Positions 1 to 5,903 of a DNA stretch of 6,532 nucleotides are shown here, in pieces. A program made the translations under genes and the position numbers. The DNA comes from Hyphomicrobiaceae bacterium (GTDB taxonomy: Bacteria > Pseudomonadota > Alphaproteobacteria > Rhizobiales > Hyphomicrobiaceae). Position 1 is the first letter of the stretch; the number at the start of each line of letters is the position of its first letter. The DNA lies in assembly GCA_025359005.1 (NCBI GenBank), contig JANYHP010000595.1, positions 1 to 6,532 of the forward strand, read 5' to 3'. The notes under the pieces are model-generated. The model searched no databases. It was given only the letters and a program-made list of their open reading frames with translations, and was not told where the DNA came from.

Positions 1-377
1 GCGCGGGGCCGCTGGCCGAGTTCGCGCCCGGCGCAACCGGTGCCGTGGAGTTTTCGACGCCGAGCGGCAATATCGGCTGCACGTTCATCAAGGCCGGCGG
101 CACCGCGGTCTACAAGCCGCGCGACGGCGGACCGGAGTTGAGCTGCGACCGCGTCGCGCCTAAGTACACACGGGTGCAGATCGGACGAACCGGGGCGGCG
201 ACGGTGATCACCAACGTCGGCGATCCCAGCTGCTGCAGCGCCGGCAACGTGCTCCGCCATGGGGAAAACTGGCACGCGGGGCCGTTCACCTGTAGGTCCG
301 AAACAAGCGGCCTGACCTGTCGGCGCAGCGACGGCCGGGGTTTCACCGTCGGCCGGCGCGGTATAGCCGTCAAATAG
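1..377 (+). CDS. DUF6636-type small cysteine-rich protein, 3' part (5' end outside window)
   Basis: The reading frame is open from base 3 to the TAG at 375-377, so the true start lies upstream. The GTG at 45 sits just before the conserved core and is probably internal. Visible are the opening motif F-S-T-P-S-G-N-I-G-C and a closing block of the form W-x-x-G-x-F-T-C-x-S-x-x-x-G-L-T-C followed by D-G-R-G-F. From memory, these are the hallmarks of the DUF6636 family: short, usually secreted proteins with paired cysteines and no assigned function. Six cysteines are visible, one pair adjacent, suggesting disulphides in an exported protein. The signal peptide expected for the family would be in the missing part. 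The next gene follows after 74 bp on the same strand. The family call is fairly firm; the function is unknown. Confidence 0.75.
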   Translation, partial: AGPLAEFAPGATGAVEFSTPSGNIGCTFIKAGGTAVYKPRDGGPELSCDRVAPKYTRVQIGRTGAATVITNVGDPSCCSAGNVLRHGENWHAGPFTCRSETSGLTCRRSDGRGFTVGRRGIAVK

Positions 378-451
378 CGAGCACTGAGGGTCTGTCGCGT
401 CGCCCCGCAAGCAGCTAGAAGGCTCCGATAACAAGCGGGGACACTTGAACG

Positions 452-928
452 ATGGGGTGGACGGGTTCTTGGCGGCAGCGGCTCGGCGTCGCGGCGTTGG
501 CGCTGTTGCCGGCGACGCCCGTTCCTGCTCAGACGGCGCCCGCGCCGCCGGCCGGCGTTGCGTGCAGCCGCGCCGAATTCGAGGCCGTCGTCAGCGAGGC
601 GGCAGAGAAATTGCGCGGCCTGACGCAGCAGAAGTCGCCTCAGTTTCAGGGCAAGCTTCGCAGCCTCAAGGACAAGCGCGGCTGGAGCCACGATCAGTTC
701 ATGACCGAGGGTGCGCGGTTCGTCGCCGACGACAAGATCGCCGGTTACGAAGAGAAGTCGGGCCAACTGCTCGCGCGCCTCAACGGCGCCGGCGGCGACG
801 TTGTGGCGGCAGGCACCGACTGCGCGCGGCTTGCCGAGCTTCAGGCGACCATGGCAAGCCTCGTCGATCTTCAATCCGAAAAGTGGACCTACATGTTCGG
901 TCTCGTCGACGCCGAGCTTGCCAAGTAG
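452..928 (+). CDS. Small exported hypothetical protein (periplasmic, helical)
   Basis: This 158-residue protein has a typical Sec signal peptide: a short basic N-region (R8, R10), a hydrophobic stretch at about residues 11-21, and a likely cleavage site after V-P-A (residue 26). The mature part is about 130 residues, charged and predicted helical, with two cysteines (C38 and C124) that could form a disulphide. It ends in a W-T-Y-M-F-G segment followed by a helix. I recall similar uncharacterised proteins in Bradyrhizobium-type genomes but can assign no function. The ATG at 452 is preceded by a weak purine run (GCGGGGA, about 435-441). An overlapping arginine-rich frame from a TTG at 445 was rejected because it has no signal peptide or family features. 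It sits 62 bp before kdgK, so co-transcription is possible but functionally unexplained. Confidence 0.72.
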   Translation: MGWTGSWRQRLGVAALALLPATPVPAQTAPAPPAGVACSRAEFEAVVSEAAEKLRGLTQQKSPQFQGKLRSLKDKRGWSHDQFMTEGARFVADDKIAGYEEKSGQLLARLNGAGGDVVAAGTDCARLAELQATMASLVDLQSEKWTYMFGLVDAELAK

Positions 929-990
929 CGTGTGGTGCGTTCGGGGATGACCGGTCGGCCCCATCGGCTGCAATGGCATAAGGGCGATGC

Positions 991-1926
991 ATGAAAAAGC
1001 GCGTAGTTTCCATCGGCGAGTGCATGGTCGAACTGGCGCGCGGGCCGGACGGCCGGTTCGCACTCGGCTTCGGCGGCGACACCTACAACACCGCCGTCTA
1101 TCTGGCCCGCCTCGGCGTGCCCACAGCCTATGCAACCCGCCTTGGCGACGATCCCTATAGTGCCGCGATCATAGCCGCAGCCGGGGCCGAAGGCGTGGCG
1201 ACCGACCTCATCGAGTGCGCGGTGGGCCGAAACGCCGGCCTCTATGTGATCGAAACCACGGCCGCCGGCGAGCGCTCGTTCCACTACTGGCGCGACCGGG
1301 CGCCGGCCCGCGAACTCTTCCACGGCCCCCAGGCGCTCACCGTCGCCGCCGCCATGAACGACGCGGCGCTGGTCTACCTCTCCGGCATCACGCTGTCGCT
1401 CTACGACGACGCTGGCCTCGATGCCCTGGCGGCGGCGTTGACCGCGGCCCGCACGTGCGGCGCCCGCGTGGCCATCGATGGCAATTTCCGTCCCCGCGGC
1501 TGGGGCGGCGATCTCGCCCGCGCCCGCGCGACGTTCGAGCGGTTCTTTCGCTTGGCCGATCTGGCGCTACCGACCTTCGAAGACGAGCAGATGCTGTGGG
1601 GCGACGCCGCGCCCGAGGCAACACTGGCGCGCCTCCACGGCTGGGGTATCGGCGAGCTCGCCCTGAAACGCGGCGCGGACGGCGCACGCGTCGTTGGTGC
1701 CGATGGCTCGGCAATCGATGTCCCATGCCCGCGCGCCGTCGTCGCCATCGACACCACCGCAGCCGGCGACAGCTTCAACGCTGCCTATCTGGCCGCCCGC
1801 CTCGCTGACGCGCCGCCTGTCGACGCCGCCCGCGCCGGCCACGCCCTGGCCGGCTGCGTCATCCAGCATCGCGGCGCCATCATCCCGGCAAACGCCATGC
1901 CCTCAGCCCTCATCCGCCGCGCCTGA
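991..1926 (+). CDS. kdgK: 2-dehydro-3-deoxygluconokinase (KDG kinase, PfkB family)
   Basis: This cytoplasmic kinase transfers phosphate from ATP to 2-keto-3-deoxygluconate, giving the 6-phosphate that enters the Entner-Doudoroff aldolase step. It links uronate, pectin or gluconate breakdown to central metabolism. At 311 residues it is close to E. coli KdgK (309) and resembles it along its whole length: I-G-E-C-M-V-E-L at 8-15, G-F-G-G-D-T-Y-N-T at 26-34 (PfkB signature 1), E-R-S-F-H-Y-W-R near 94-101, Y-L-S-G-I at 129-133, N-F-R-P-R near 165-169, and the second PfkB signature D-T-T-A-A-G-D-S-F at 254-262 with catalytic base D260. The C-terminal R-G-A-I-I-P also matches. The ATG at 991 has an AAGGG Shine-Dalgarno sequence about six bases upstream. 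No aldolase, transporter or regulator of the same pathway is adjacent, so it may be a lone copy or the pathway lies elsewhere. Confidence 0.93.
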   Translation: MKKRVVSIGECMVELARGPDGRFALGFGGDTYNTAVYLARLGVPTAYATRLGDDPYSAAIIAAAGAEGVATDLIECAVGRNAGLYVIETTAAGERSFHYWRDRAPARELFHGPQALTVAAAMNDAALVYLSGITLSLYDDAGLDALAAALTAARTCGARVAIDGNFRPRGWGGDLARARATFERFFRLADLALPTFEDEQMLWGDAAPEATLARLHGWGIGELALKRGADGARVVGADGSAIDVPCPRAVVAIDTTAAGDSFNAAYLAARLADAPPVDAARAGHALAGCVIQHRGAIIPANAMPSALIRRA

Positions 1927-1944
1927 GTGCCGCCTCCCGCGTTG

Positions 1945-1980
1945 TTGACGGACGCCGGACCATATCGTTATATGACATAA
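1945..1980 (+). promoter_or_regulatory. Candidate sigma-70-type promoter with operator-like palindrome before the enoyl-CoA hydratase gene
   Basis: TTGACG (1945-1950) and TTATAT (1968-1973) are separated by 17 bp, a reasonable -35/-10 pair. It would start transcription near 1980, about 30 bases before the ATG at 2011. Two overlapping dyads lie on the -10: CATAT-cgtt-ATATG (1961-1974), and the near-palindrome TTATATGACATAA (1968-1980, five of six base pairs symmetric). A repressor bound there would block the polymerase. MarR-type regulators control many hydroxycinnamate operons, but no regulator gene is in this window, so the regulator is only a guess. Confidence 0.42.
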
Positions 1981-2010
1981 GCATTCCTGCCCGACCCGTG
2001 CGAGACCGCC

Positions 2011-2832
2011 ATGACCACCGGAACCATCGATAGCGCCGTCCTCGTCGGCCTTGCCACGCCGGGGCTCGTGAGCGTCGCGGCGGTGGGCGCGACGCTGGTC
2101 GTCAGCCTGACGCGGCCGGCCAAGCGCAATGCGCTCAACGATGCGTCCGTGCTGGCGTTGGAGCGTGTGTTCACAGCCATTCCCGACAGCGTCCGCGCGG
2201 TGGTGCTGTGCGGCGAGGGCGGCCACTTCTGCGCCGGGCTCGACCTCTCCGAGTTGACCGAGCGCGACGTGCCGCAGGGCATTCGCCATTCGATGATGTG
2301 GCACCGCATCTTCGAGCGCATCCAGTTTGGCCCCGTGCCGGTCATCGCCGTGCTGCACGGCGCGGTCATCGGCGGCGGCCTGGAACTGGCGCTGTCGGCT
2401 CACATCCGCGTCGCCGACGACACGGCGTATTACGCCCTGCCGGAAGGCCAGCGTGGTATCTTTACCGGCGGCGGCGCCTCGGTGCGCCTGCCGCGCATCA
2501 TCGGCGTCGACCGTATGATCGACATGATGCTCACCGGGCGCAGCTATTCAGCCGCCGAGGGTATGGCGCTGGGCCTCTCGCAATACCTGACGCCGGCCGG
2601 GACTGGCATGGAGAAGGCTCTCGCGCTGGCGGAGAAGATCGCGTCCAACGCGGCGATCACCAATTTCGCGCTGATCCAGGTGCTGCCGCGCATCGCCGAG
2701 CAGGATCGCGCCGGCGGCTACCTGACGGAAGCGCTGATGGCCGGCATCGCCCAGGGCGAGCCCGACGCGAAAGCCCGCGTGCGCGCCTTCCTCGACGGCC
2801 GCGCCGGAAAAGTGACACACTCGTCGTCGTGA
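2011..2832 (+). CDS. Crotonase-family enoyl-CoA hydratase, probably acting on an aromatic enoyl-CoA
   Basis: The 273-residue protein is a complete crotonase-fold enzyme, expected to add water across the double bond of an enoyl-CoA in the cytoplasm. Visible are R-P-A-K-R-N-A-L-N (35-43), the oxyanion-hole loop H-F-C-A-G-L-D-L (72-79), and the second loop H-G-A-V-I-G-G-G-L-E-L (116-126). E125 and E145 (in L-P-E-G) align with the two catalytic glutamates of classical enoyl-CoA hydratases (Glu144 and Glu164 of the rat enzyme). From memory, the Pseudomonas hydroxycinnamoyl-CoA hydratase-lyase has a serine where E125 lies, so this is not a typical member of that group. An N-terminal extension of about 25 residues precedes the core, so a downstream start cannot be excluded, although the ATG lies well placed after the candidate promoter. 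The Shine-Dalgarno sequence (around GCGAGAC) is weak. Its neighbour fcs suggests a ferulate or coumarate pathway role. Confidence 0.85.
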   Translation: MTTGTIDSAVLVGLATPGLVSVAAVGATLVVSLTRPAKRNALNDASVLALERVFTAIPDSVRAVVLCGEGGHFCAGLDLSELTERDVPQGIRHSMMWHRIFERIQFGPVPVIAVLHGAVIGGGLELALSAHIRVADDTAYYALPEGQRGIFTGGGASVRLPRIIGVDRMIDMMLTGRSYSAAEGMALGLSQYLTPAGTGMEKALALAEKIASNAAITNFALIQVLPRIAEQDRAGGYLTEALMAGIAQGEPDAKARVRAFLDGRAGKVTHSSS

Positions 2833-2847
2833 GATGACGCGCATTTC

Positions 2848-2952
2848 CTAGAGCATTTTCCACCAAAGTGGACACCGGTTTGGTGCAGAAAATGCGATAA
2901 ACAAAGGGCTAGAGTGCTTTCCTCGATCCAAACCAAGTGGAAAGCGCTCTAG
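2848..2952. repeat. Rhizobiales-type intergenic palindromic mosaic element (two hairpins)
   Basis: A 105-bp unit begins CTAGAGC and ends GCTCTAG; its terminal 14 bases are inverted repeats with 12 matches. It contains two hairpins. The first pairs GCATTTTC plus CACCAAA (2853-2867) with TTTGGTG plus GAAAATGC (2879-2885 and 2888-2895) around GTGGACACCGG. The second pairs 2909-2922 with 2939-2952 (13 of 14 bases) around a 16-base loop. The wording, GCATTTTC with AAGTGGACACCGGTTT, resembles the abundant RIME-like intergenic repeats of Rhizobiales as I remember them. It carries no coding capacity. It lies 15 bp after the hydratase stop and could form a hairpin in the transcript. Confidence 0.75.
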
Positions 2953-3027
2953 TGTAGCGCATCTGACATTTGGTCCCCGCCCGCGGCTTGGCTCGCAACC
3001 AAACGTCAGATGCAAAAGCTACACTAG
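2949..3027. repeat. Long hairpin repeat, copy A
   Basis: The stem has perfect outer arms CTAGTGTAGC (2949-2958) with GCTACACTAG (3018-3027). Inner arms GCATCTGAC (2959-2967) pair with 3005-3013, and TTTGGT (2969-2974) pairs with 2998-3003 after one mismatch. That makes 25 paired bases in total. An unpaired AAAA (3014-3017) bulges on the right arm. The 23-base loop (2975-2997) contains GCGGCTTGGCTCG. Its first CTAG is shared with the end of the preceding element. The same architecture recurs inverted in copy B. Confidence 0.8.
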
Positions 3028-3039
3028 AAACATGAGCTT

Positions 3040-3118
3040 GCTAGTGTTCTTTATGGCGCCGACATTTGCTCTCGAGCCAGCCGCAACGGGTCGCAAATGT
3101 CGGCGCCGGAACACGAGC
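3040..3118. repeat. Long hairpin repeat, copy B (inverted and diverged relative to copy A)
   Basis: A perfect 15-bp inverted repeat, GGCGCCGACATTTGC (3055-3069) with 3093-3107, surrounds a 23-base loop. It is flanked by outer arms 3041-3049 and 3109-3117 (one mismatch). The five unpaired bases TTTAT (3050-3054) face one base at 3108. Read on the minus strand it aligns with copy A: same outer CTAGTGT-type arm, same inner GACATTTG, a similar loop word GCGGCTGGCTCG (complement of 3073-3084), and the A-rich bulge on the same arm. The middle of the stem differs in sequence but stays paired. Confidence 0.8.
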
Positions 3119-3191
3119 GAGACCTGCCTGCCAAAATCAGAGAGCGCATCAACGCGCCGCTGTCGGATGGAACGCCTTGGAGAATGACGCC
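3119..3191 (+). other. Leader of fcs after the hairpin array; no promoter or gene seen
   Basis: This is the last non-repeat part of the 359-bp gap between the hydratase and ligase genes. I see no convincing -35/-10 pair, no terminator with a T run and no small gene with a ribosome binding site. The only clear signal is the GGAGA of the fcs ribosome binding site. Transcription of fcs could read through from the hydratase promoter or start within the hairpin region; the sequence does not decide. Confidence 0.4.
3179..3183 (+). promoter_or_regulatory. Ribosome binding site that fixes the fcs start
   Basis: GGAGA lies eight bases before the ATG at 3192. It supports that start over an in-frame TTG at 3066. 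The TTG falls inside hairpin copy B and would add 42 residues not seen in the family. Confidence 0.65.
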
Positions 3192-5072
3192 ATGACCACA
3201 CCGTCAGCGACGCAAATGGCCCCGCGCCGCAAAGTTCATCTCGGCTCGTCCGCGATGGTCGTGGAGAAACGCGCCGACGGCACCATGATCGCGCGCCATC
3301 CCGAGCCGCTCGGCCCCTATCCGTCAAAGACGTCGGAGCGGCTTGATCATTGGGCGGCCGTCGCACCCGATCGCATCTTTCTCGCCCAGCGGGACGGCAC
3401 CGGCCCCTGGCGCACGATCACCTACGCGCAGGCCCGCGCGTCCGTGCGCGGCATCGGCGCTGCCCTGCTGACGCGCAACCTGTCGATGAAGCGGCCCGTC
3501 GTCTGTCTCACCGGCAACGATCTCGGCCAGGCCCTGCTGGCGCTGGCGACGCAATACGTCGGCATTCCGTTCGCGCCGATTTCACCGGCCTATTCGACGA
3601 TGAGCCAGGACTTCGGCAAGCTGCGGCATATCTTTGGCCTGCTCGAGCCGGGCATGGTCTACGCCACGGCAGGTACGCCCGTCGCCCGCGCGCTCGACGC
3701 GGTGATGCCGCCCGATGGCGAACTCGTCGTCGCCGCCCGCACCGACATCGCGCGCCCGCAGACCCTGCTGGGCGACCTGATCGCCACGCCGGTCAGCGAC
3801 GCGGTCGACCGTGCCAACGCCCGTGTCGGTCCCGACACGATCGCCAAGATCCTGTTCACGTCCGGCTCCACCGGCGTGCCGAAGGGCGTCATCAACACAC
3901 AGCGCATGATGTGCGCCAATCAGGTGATGTTCGCAGCCGTCACGCCCTTTCTGACCGAGCAGCCGCCCGTGCTGGTCGACTGGCTGCCGTGGAGCCACAC
4001 CTTCGGCGGCAATCACAATTTCAATCTCGCGCTCTTCGGCGGCGGCTCGCTGTATATCGACGAGGGCCGGCCCATGCCTGGGGCCATCGAGATGACCGTG
4101 CGCAATCTGGCTGAAATCGCGCCGACGGCGTACTTCAACGTGCCGCGCGGCTACGAGGCGCTCTTGCCCTATCTGCAGCGCGATGCGGCGTTGGCCAAGA
4201 ACTTCTTCAGCCGCTTGCAAGCCATCCAATATGCCGGCGCCTCGCTGTCGCAGCCCGTGTGGGATGGCCTCGAGGATGTCGCGGTGCGCACCACCGGCGA
4301 GCGCATCTTCATGATGAGCGGGCTCGGCTCCACCGAGACCGCGCCGGGCGCTGTGTCGGTCACCAAGCCCATCGATCGCGCCGGCACGGTAGGCGTGCCG
4401 ATGCCGGGCGTCACTATCAAGCTGGTGCCCAACGGCGGCAAGCTGGAAGCGCGCATCAAAGGCGCCAACATCACACCCGGTTACTGGAAAAATCCCGAGC
4501 AGACCGCGGCGGCCTTCGACGAGGAAGGCTTCTACAAGCTCGGCGACGCGCTGAAGTTCGCCAACGAAGCGGACTACTCCGACGGCTTCCGCTTCGACGG
4601 CCGCGTCGCCGAGGACTTCAAGCTGTCGAGCGGTACGTGGGTCTCGGTCGGCCCGCTGCGCGCCGATCTCATCCATCATTATGCGCCGCTCATCCGCGAC
4701 GCGGTGATCGCCGGCCACGACCGCACGACGATGACCGCCATGCTCATTCCCGAACTCGAACCGGCGCGCGCGCTGGCGGGGTTGGCTGCGACTGCGACCC
4801 CAGCCGAGGTCTTTGCGCACGGAGCCGTGCTCGCGCGCTTCGCCGAACTGATGGCGTCGCATGCCACCGCATCCACCGGCAGTTCCACACTCGTCCAGCG
4901 CGTTGTGTTGCTCTATGAGCCGCTGTCCATCGACGTGGGCGAGGTGACTGACAAGGGCTCCGTCAACCAGCGCACCGTGCTCGCCCATCGCGCGGCCCTC
5001 GTCGAAGAGCTTTACGCCGCGACGCCGGGCATGCGGGTGATCGTCCCCGCGCCGAAGGGGAGCAGGCCCTGA
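3192..5072 (+). CDS. fcs: Feruloyl-CoA synthase-type acyl-CoA ligase (ANL superfamily)
   Basis: This 626-residue cytoplasmic enzyme should activate a carboxylic acid, by family a hydroxycinnamate such as ferulate or p-coumarate, to its CoA ester via an acyl-adenylate. The core motifs are present: the ATP phosphate-binding loop T-S-G-S-T-G-V-P-K-G (223-232), the adenine-site motif G-L-G-S-T-E (377-382), Y-K-L-G-D with D452, which binds the ribose, and a C-terminal E-V-T-D-K-G-S-V-N-Q-R in which K588 is the likely adenylation lysine. The order and wording (V-D-W-L-P-W-S-H-T, N-V-P-R-G-Y-E-A-L-L-P, N-I-T-P-G-Y-W, S-V-G-P-L-R-A) match alphaproteobacterial proteins annotated as feruloyl-CoA synthase, and the length fits. 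The start at 3192 is supported by GGAGA. The stop at 5070-5072 overlaps the CTG at 5069 of the following broken gene, and a thioesterase follows, so the three look like one transcription unit. Exact substrate choice cannot be read from sequence. Confidence 0.85.
   Translation: MTTPSATQMAPRRKVHLGSSAMVVEKRADGTMIARHPEPLGPYPSKTSERLDHWAAVAPDRIFLAQRDGTGPWRTITYAQARASVRGIGAALLTRNLSMKRPVVCLTGNDLGQALLALATQYVGIPFAPISPAYSTMSQDFGKLRHIFGLLEPGMVYATAGTPVARALDAVMPPDGELVVAARTDIARPQTLLGDLIATPVSDAVDRANARVGPDTIAKILFTSGSTGVPKGVINTQRMMCANQVMFAAVTPFLTEQPPVLVDWLPWSHTFGGNHNFNLALFGGGSLYIDEGRPMPGAIEMTVRNLAEIAPTAYFNVPRGYEALLPYLQRDAALAKNFFSRLQAIQYAGASLSQPVWDGLEDVAVRTTGERIFMMSGLGSTETAPGAVSVTKPIDRAGTVGVPMPGVTIKLVPNGGKLEARIKGANITPGYWKNPEQTAAAFDEEGFYKLGDALKFANEADYSDGFRFDGRVAEDFKLSSGTWVSVGPLRADLIHHYAPLIRDAVIAGHDRTTMTAMLIPELEPARALAGLAATATPAEVFAHGAVLARFAELMASHATASTGSSTLVQRVVLLYEPLSIDVGEVTDKGSVNQRTVLAHRAALVEELYAATPGMRVIVPAPKGSRP
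5055..5062 (+). promoter_or_regulatory. Strong Shine-Dalgarno sequence at the end of fcs, aimed at a CTG codon
   Basis: AAGGGGAG inside the last fcs codons lies six bases before CTG at 5069-5071, which overlaps the fcs TGA stop as CTGA. The placement is that of a translationally coupled ATGA junction, except that the start codon is CTG. It is the best-supported initiation site for the downstream membrane ORF. The alternative TTG at 5102 has no ribosome binding site. Confidence 0.45.
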
Positions 5073-5465
5073 CGCCGCCCCCGTCCGATGCGATCCAACC
5101 GTTGCGAGAGTGGGCGCGGATTGCCGTCCAGATCGGCTGCGCGGCCGGGCTTATGTCAGTGCTGTTCGATGGTTTTGCGTTCATTTCTGACAGCCGCGGA
5201 CTTGCGTGGGCGCTGCTCGGTTTGCTCGGCTCGACATTAGTCGTTGCCGCGCTGGACTGTTCATGGGGGAACGGGCGAGCGGCTGCATATCGGTCTCGTG
5301 CGTGCTGCGCTGCAGGCGATTTGGCTGGTTCCGTTCCTCTGGGTGCGGGTCACGACGGGGCGCACCGATGCACTTTTGAGCCTTGTTCGCACCCACAGGA
5401 GTATGCTTGCGTCGAGCGTGCTCGCCGGGCTCTCTGCCGCGGCACTTTTTTTCCTGTCCTCATAG
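5069..5465 (+). pseudogene. Small four-helix membrane protein gene, apparently frameshifted
   Basis: Two adjacent frames each encode half of what reads as one integral membrane protein. The first frame (from CTG 5069, or TTG 5102) gives a soluble tail T-P-P-P-S-D-A-I-Q-P-L, then hydrophobic segments at about residues 18-39 and 44-62. After the GGGGG run at 5265-5269 that frame degrades into arginine-, cysteine- and histidine-rich sequence. The frame one base further on then supplies two more hydrophobic segments (about 74-92 and 112-129) and ends at TAG 5463-5465. Dropping one G restores a 131-residue protein with the junction D-C-S-W-G-T-G-E-R. It may be a true frameshift mutation or a sequencing error in the G run; the CTG in place of a start codon argues mildly for decay. 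I do not recognise the family. Its position between the ligase and the thioesterase, 13 bases before the latter, suggests a former role linked to the pathway, for example at the membrane. Confidence 0.55.
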
Positions 5466-5477
5466 CGAAATCGAAGC

Positions 5478-5903
5478 ATGACCACGTTCACGCACCGCCG
5501 CACTGTTCGCATTGAGTGGGGCGACTGCGATCCGGCGCAGATCGTTTTTTATCCGCGCTATTTCGCCATGTTCGACGGCGCGACGCAGGAGTTGTTCCGC
5601 GCAGCACTCGGCAAGCCGAAGATCGCCTGGGTGCGCGACTTCGGGATCATCGGCATTCCCATGGTCGATACGCGCGCCAAGTTCATCGTGCCCTCGCGCT
5701 ACGGCGACGACATCGACATCGAAAGCCGCGTGTCCCGCTTTGGCGGCGCGAGCTTCGACGTGGAGCACAAGGTCTGGCGCGGCACGACCCTGGCCATCGA
5801 AGGCTTCGAAACGCGCGTGTGGGCGGGGCCAGACGACGCCAACCCCGGCGCCATCATGGGGGTGAAGATCCCCGACGTCGTCAAGCGCGCTTTTGGCGCC
5901 TGA
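5478..5903 (+). CDS. Hotdog-fold acyl-CoA thioesterase, 4-hydroxybenzoyl-CoA thioesterase type
   Basis: The 141-residue protein has the same length as the Pseudomonas 4-hydroxybenzoyl-CoA thioesterase as I remember it and aligns along it. The motif W-G-D-C-D-P-A-Q-I-V-F-Y-P-R-Y (14-28) contains D18, the counterpart of catalytic Asp17, and F-G-I-I-G-I-P-M-V-D follows as in that family. It would hydrolyse an aromatic acyl-CoA to the free acid and CoA in the cytoplasm, probably as a tetramer as in the family. In this setting a likely substrate is 4-hydroxybenzoyl-CoA or vanilloyl-CoA from shortened hydroxycinnamoyl-CoA, but related proteins act on other CoA esters. The start is the ATG at 5478, with a weak GAAG upstream. 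It ends exactly where the opposite-strand transpeptidase ends. It is probably co-transcribed with fcs. Confidence 0.82.
   Translation: MTTFTHRRTVRIEWGDCDPAQIVFYPRYFAMFDGATQELFRAALGKPKIAWVRDFGIIGIPMVDTRAKFIVPSRYGDDIDIESRVSRFGGASFDVEHKVWRGTTLAIEGFETRVWAGPDDANPGAIMGVKIPDVVKRAFGA

Noticed and set aside
445..981. 178-codon plus-strand frame overlapping the exported protein at 452-928
   Set aside because: Arginine-rich translation without a signal peptide or motif; the 452 frame has a clear signal peptide and balanced composition.
110..1135. 341-codon minus-strand open frame spanning the first genes
   Set aside because: Arginine-rich, low-complexity translation overlapping three better-supported genes; a shadow frame.
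2011..2832. Naming the crotonase as a hydroxycinnamoyl-CoA hydratase-lyase (ech/couA)
   Set aside because: Only the genomic context suggests it. The residue at position 125 is Glu, as in ordinary enoyl-CoA hydratases, rather than the Ser I remember in the Pseudomonas hydratase-lyase.
2848..3118. Possible CRISPR array or insertion sequence
   Set aside because: There are no regularly spaced direct repeats with unique spacers and no transposase gene; the repeats are self-complementary hairpins.
3040..3118. Hairpin copy B as an intrinsic terminator
   Set aside because: No T run follows the stem, it lies before rather than after the gene, and its resemblance to copy A is better explained as a repeat family.
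3066..3191. In-frame 42-codon upstream extension of fcs from a TTG
   Set aside because: The extension starts within hairpin repeat copy B, has no family similarity that I recognise, and a good GGAGA site serves the ATG at 3192.
3582..4988. 468-codon open frame on the minus strand, opposite fcs
   Set aside because: It lies wholly antisense to a strongly supported ligase gene, has no recognisable domain, and its composition is what GC-rich third-position bias produces on the opposite strand.
5102..5515. A complete 137-residue protein read in one frame
   Set aside because: After the G run near 5265 the translation loses its membrane character, becomes rich in Arg, Cys and His, and runs into the thioesterase gene, whereas the neighbouring frame continues the hydrophobic pattern.
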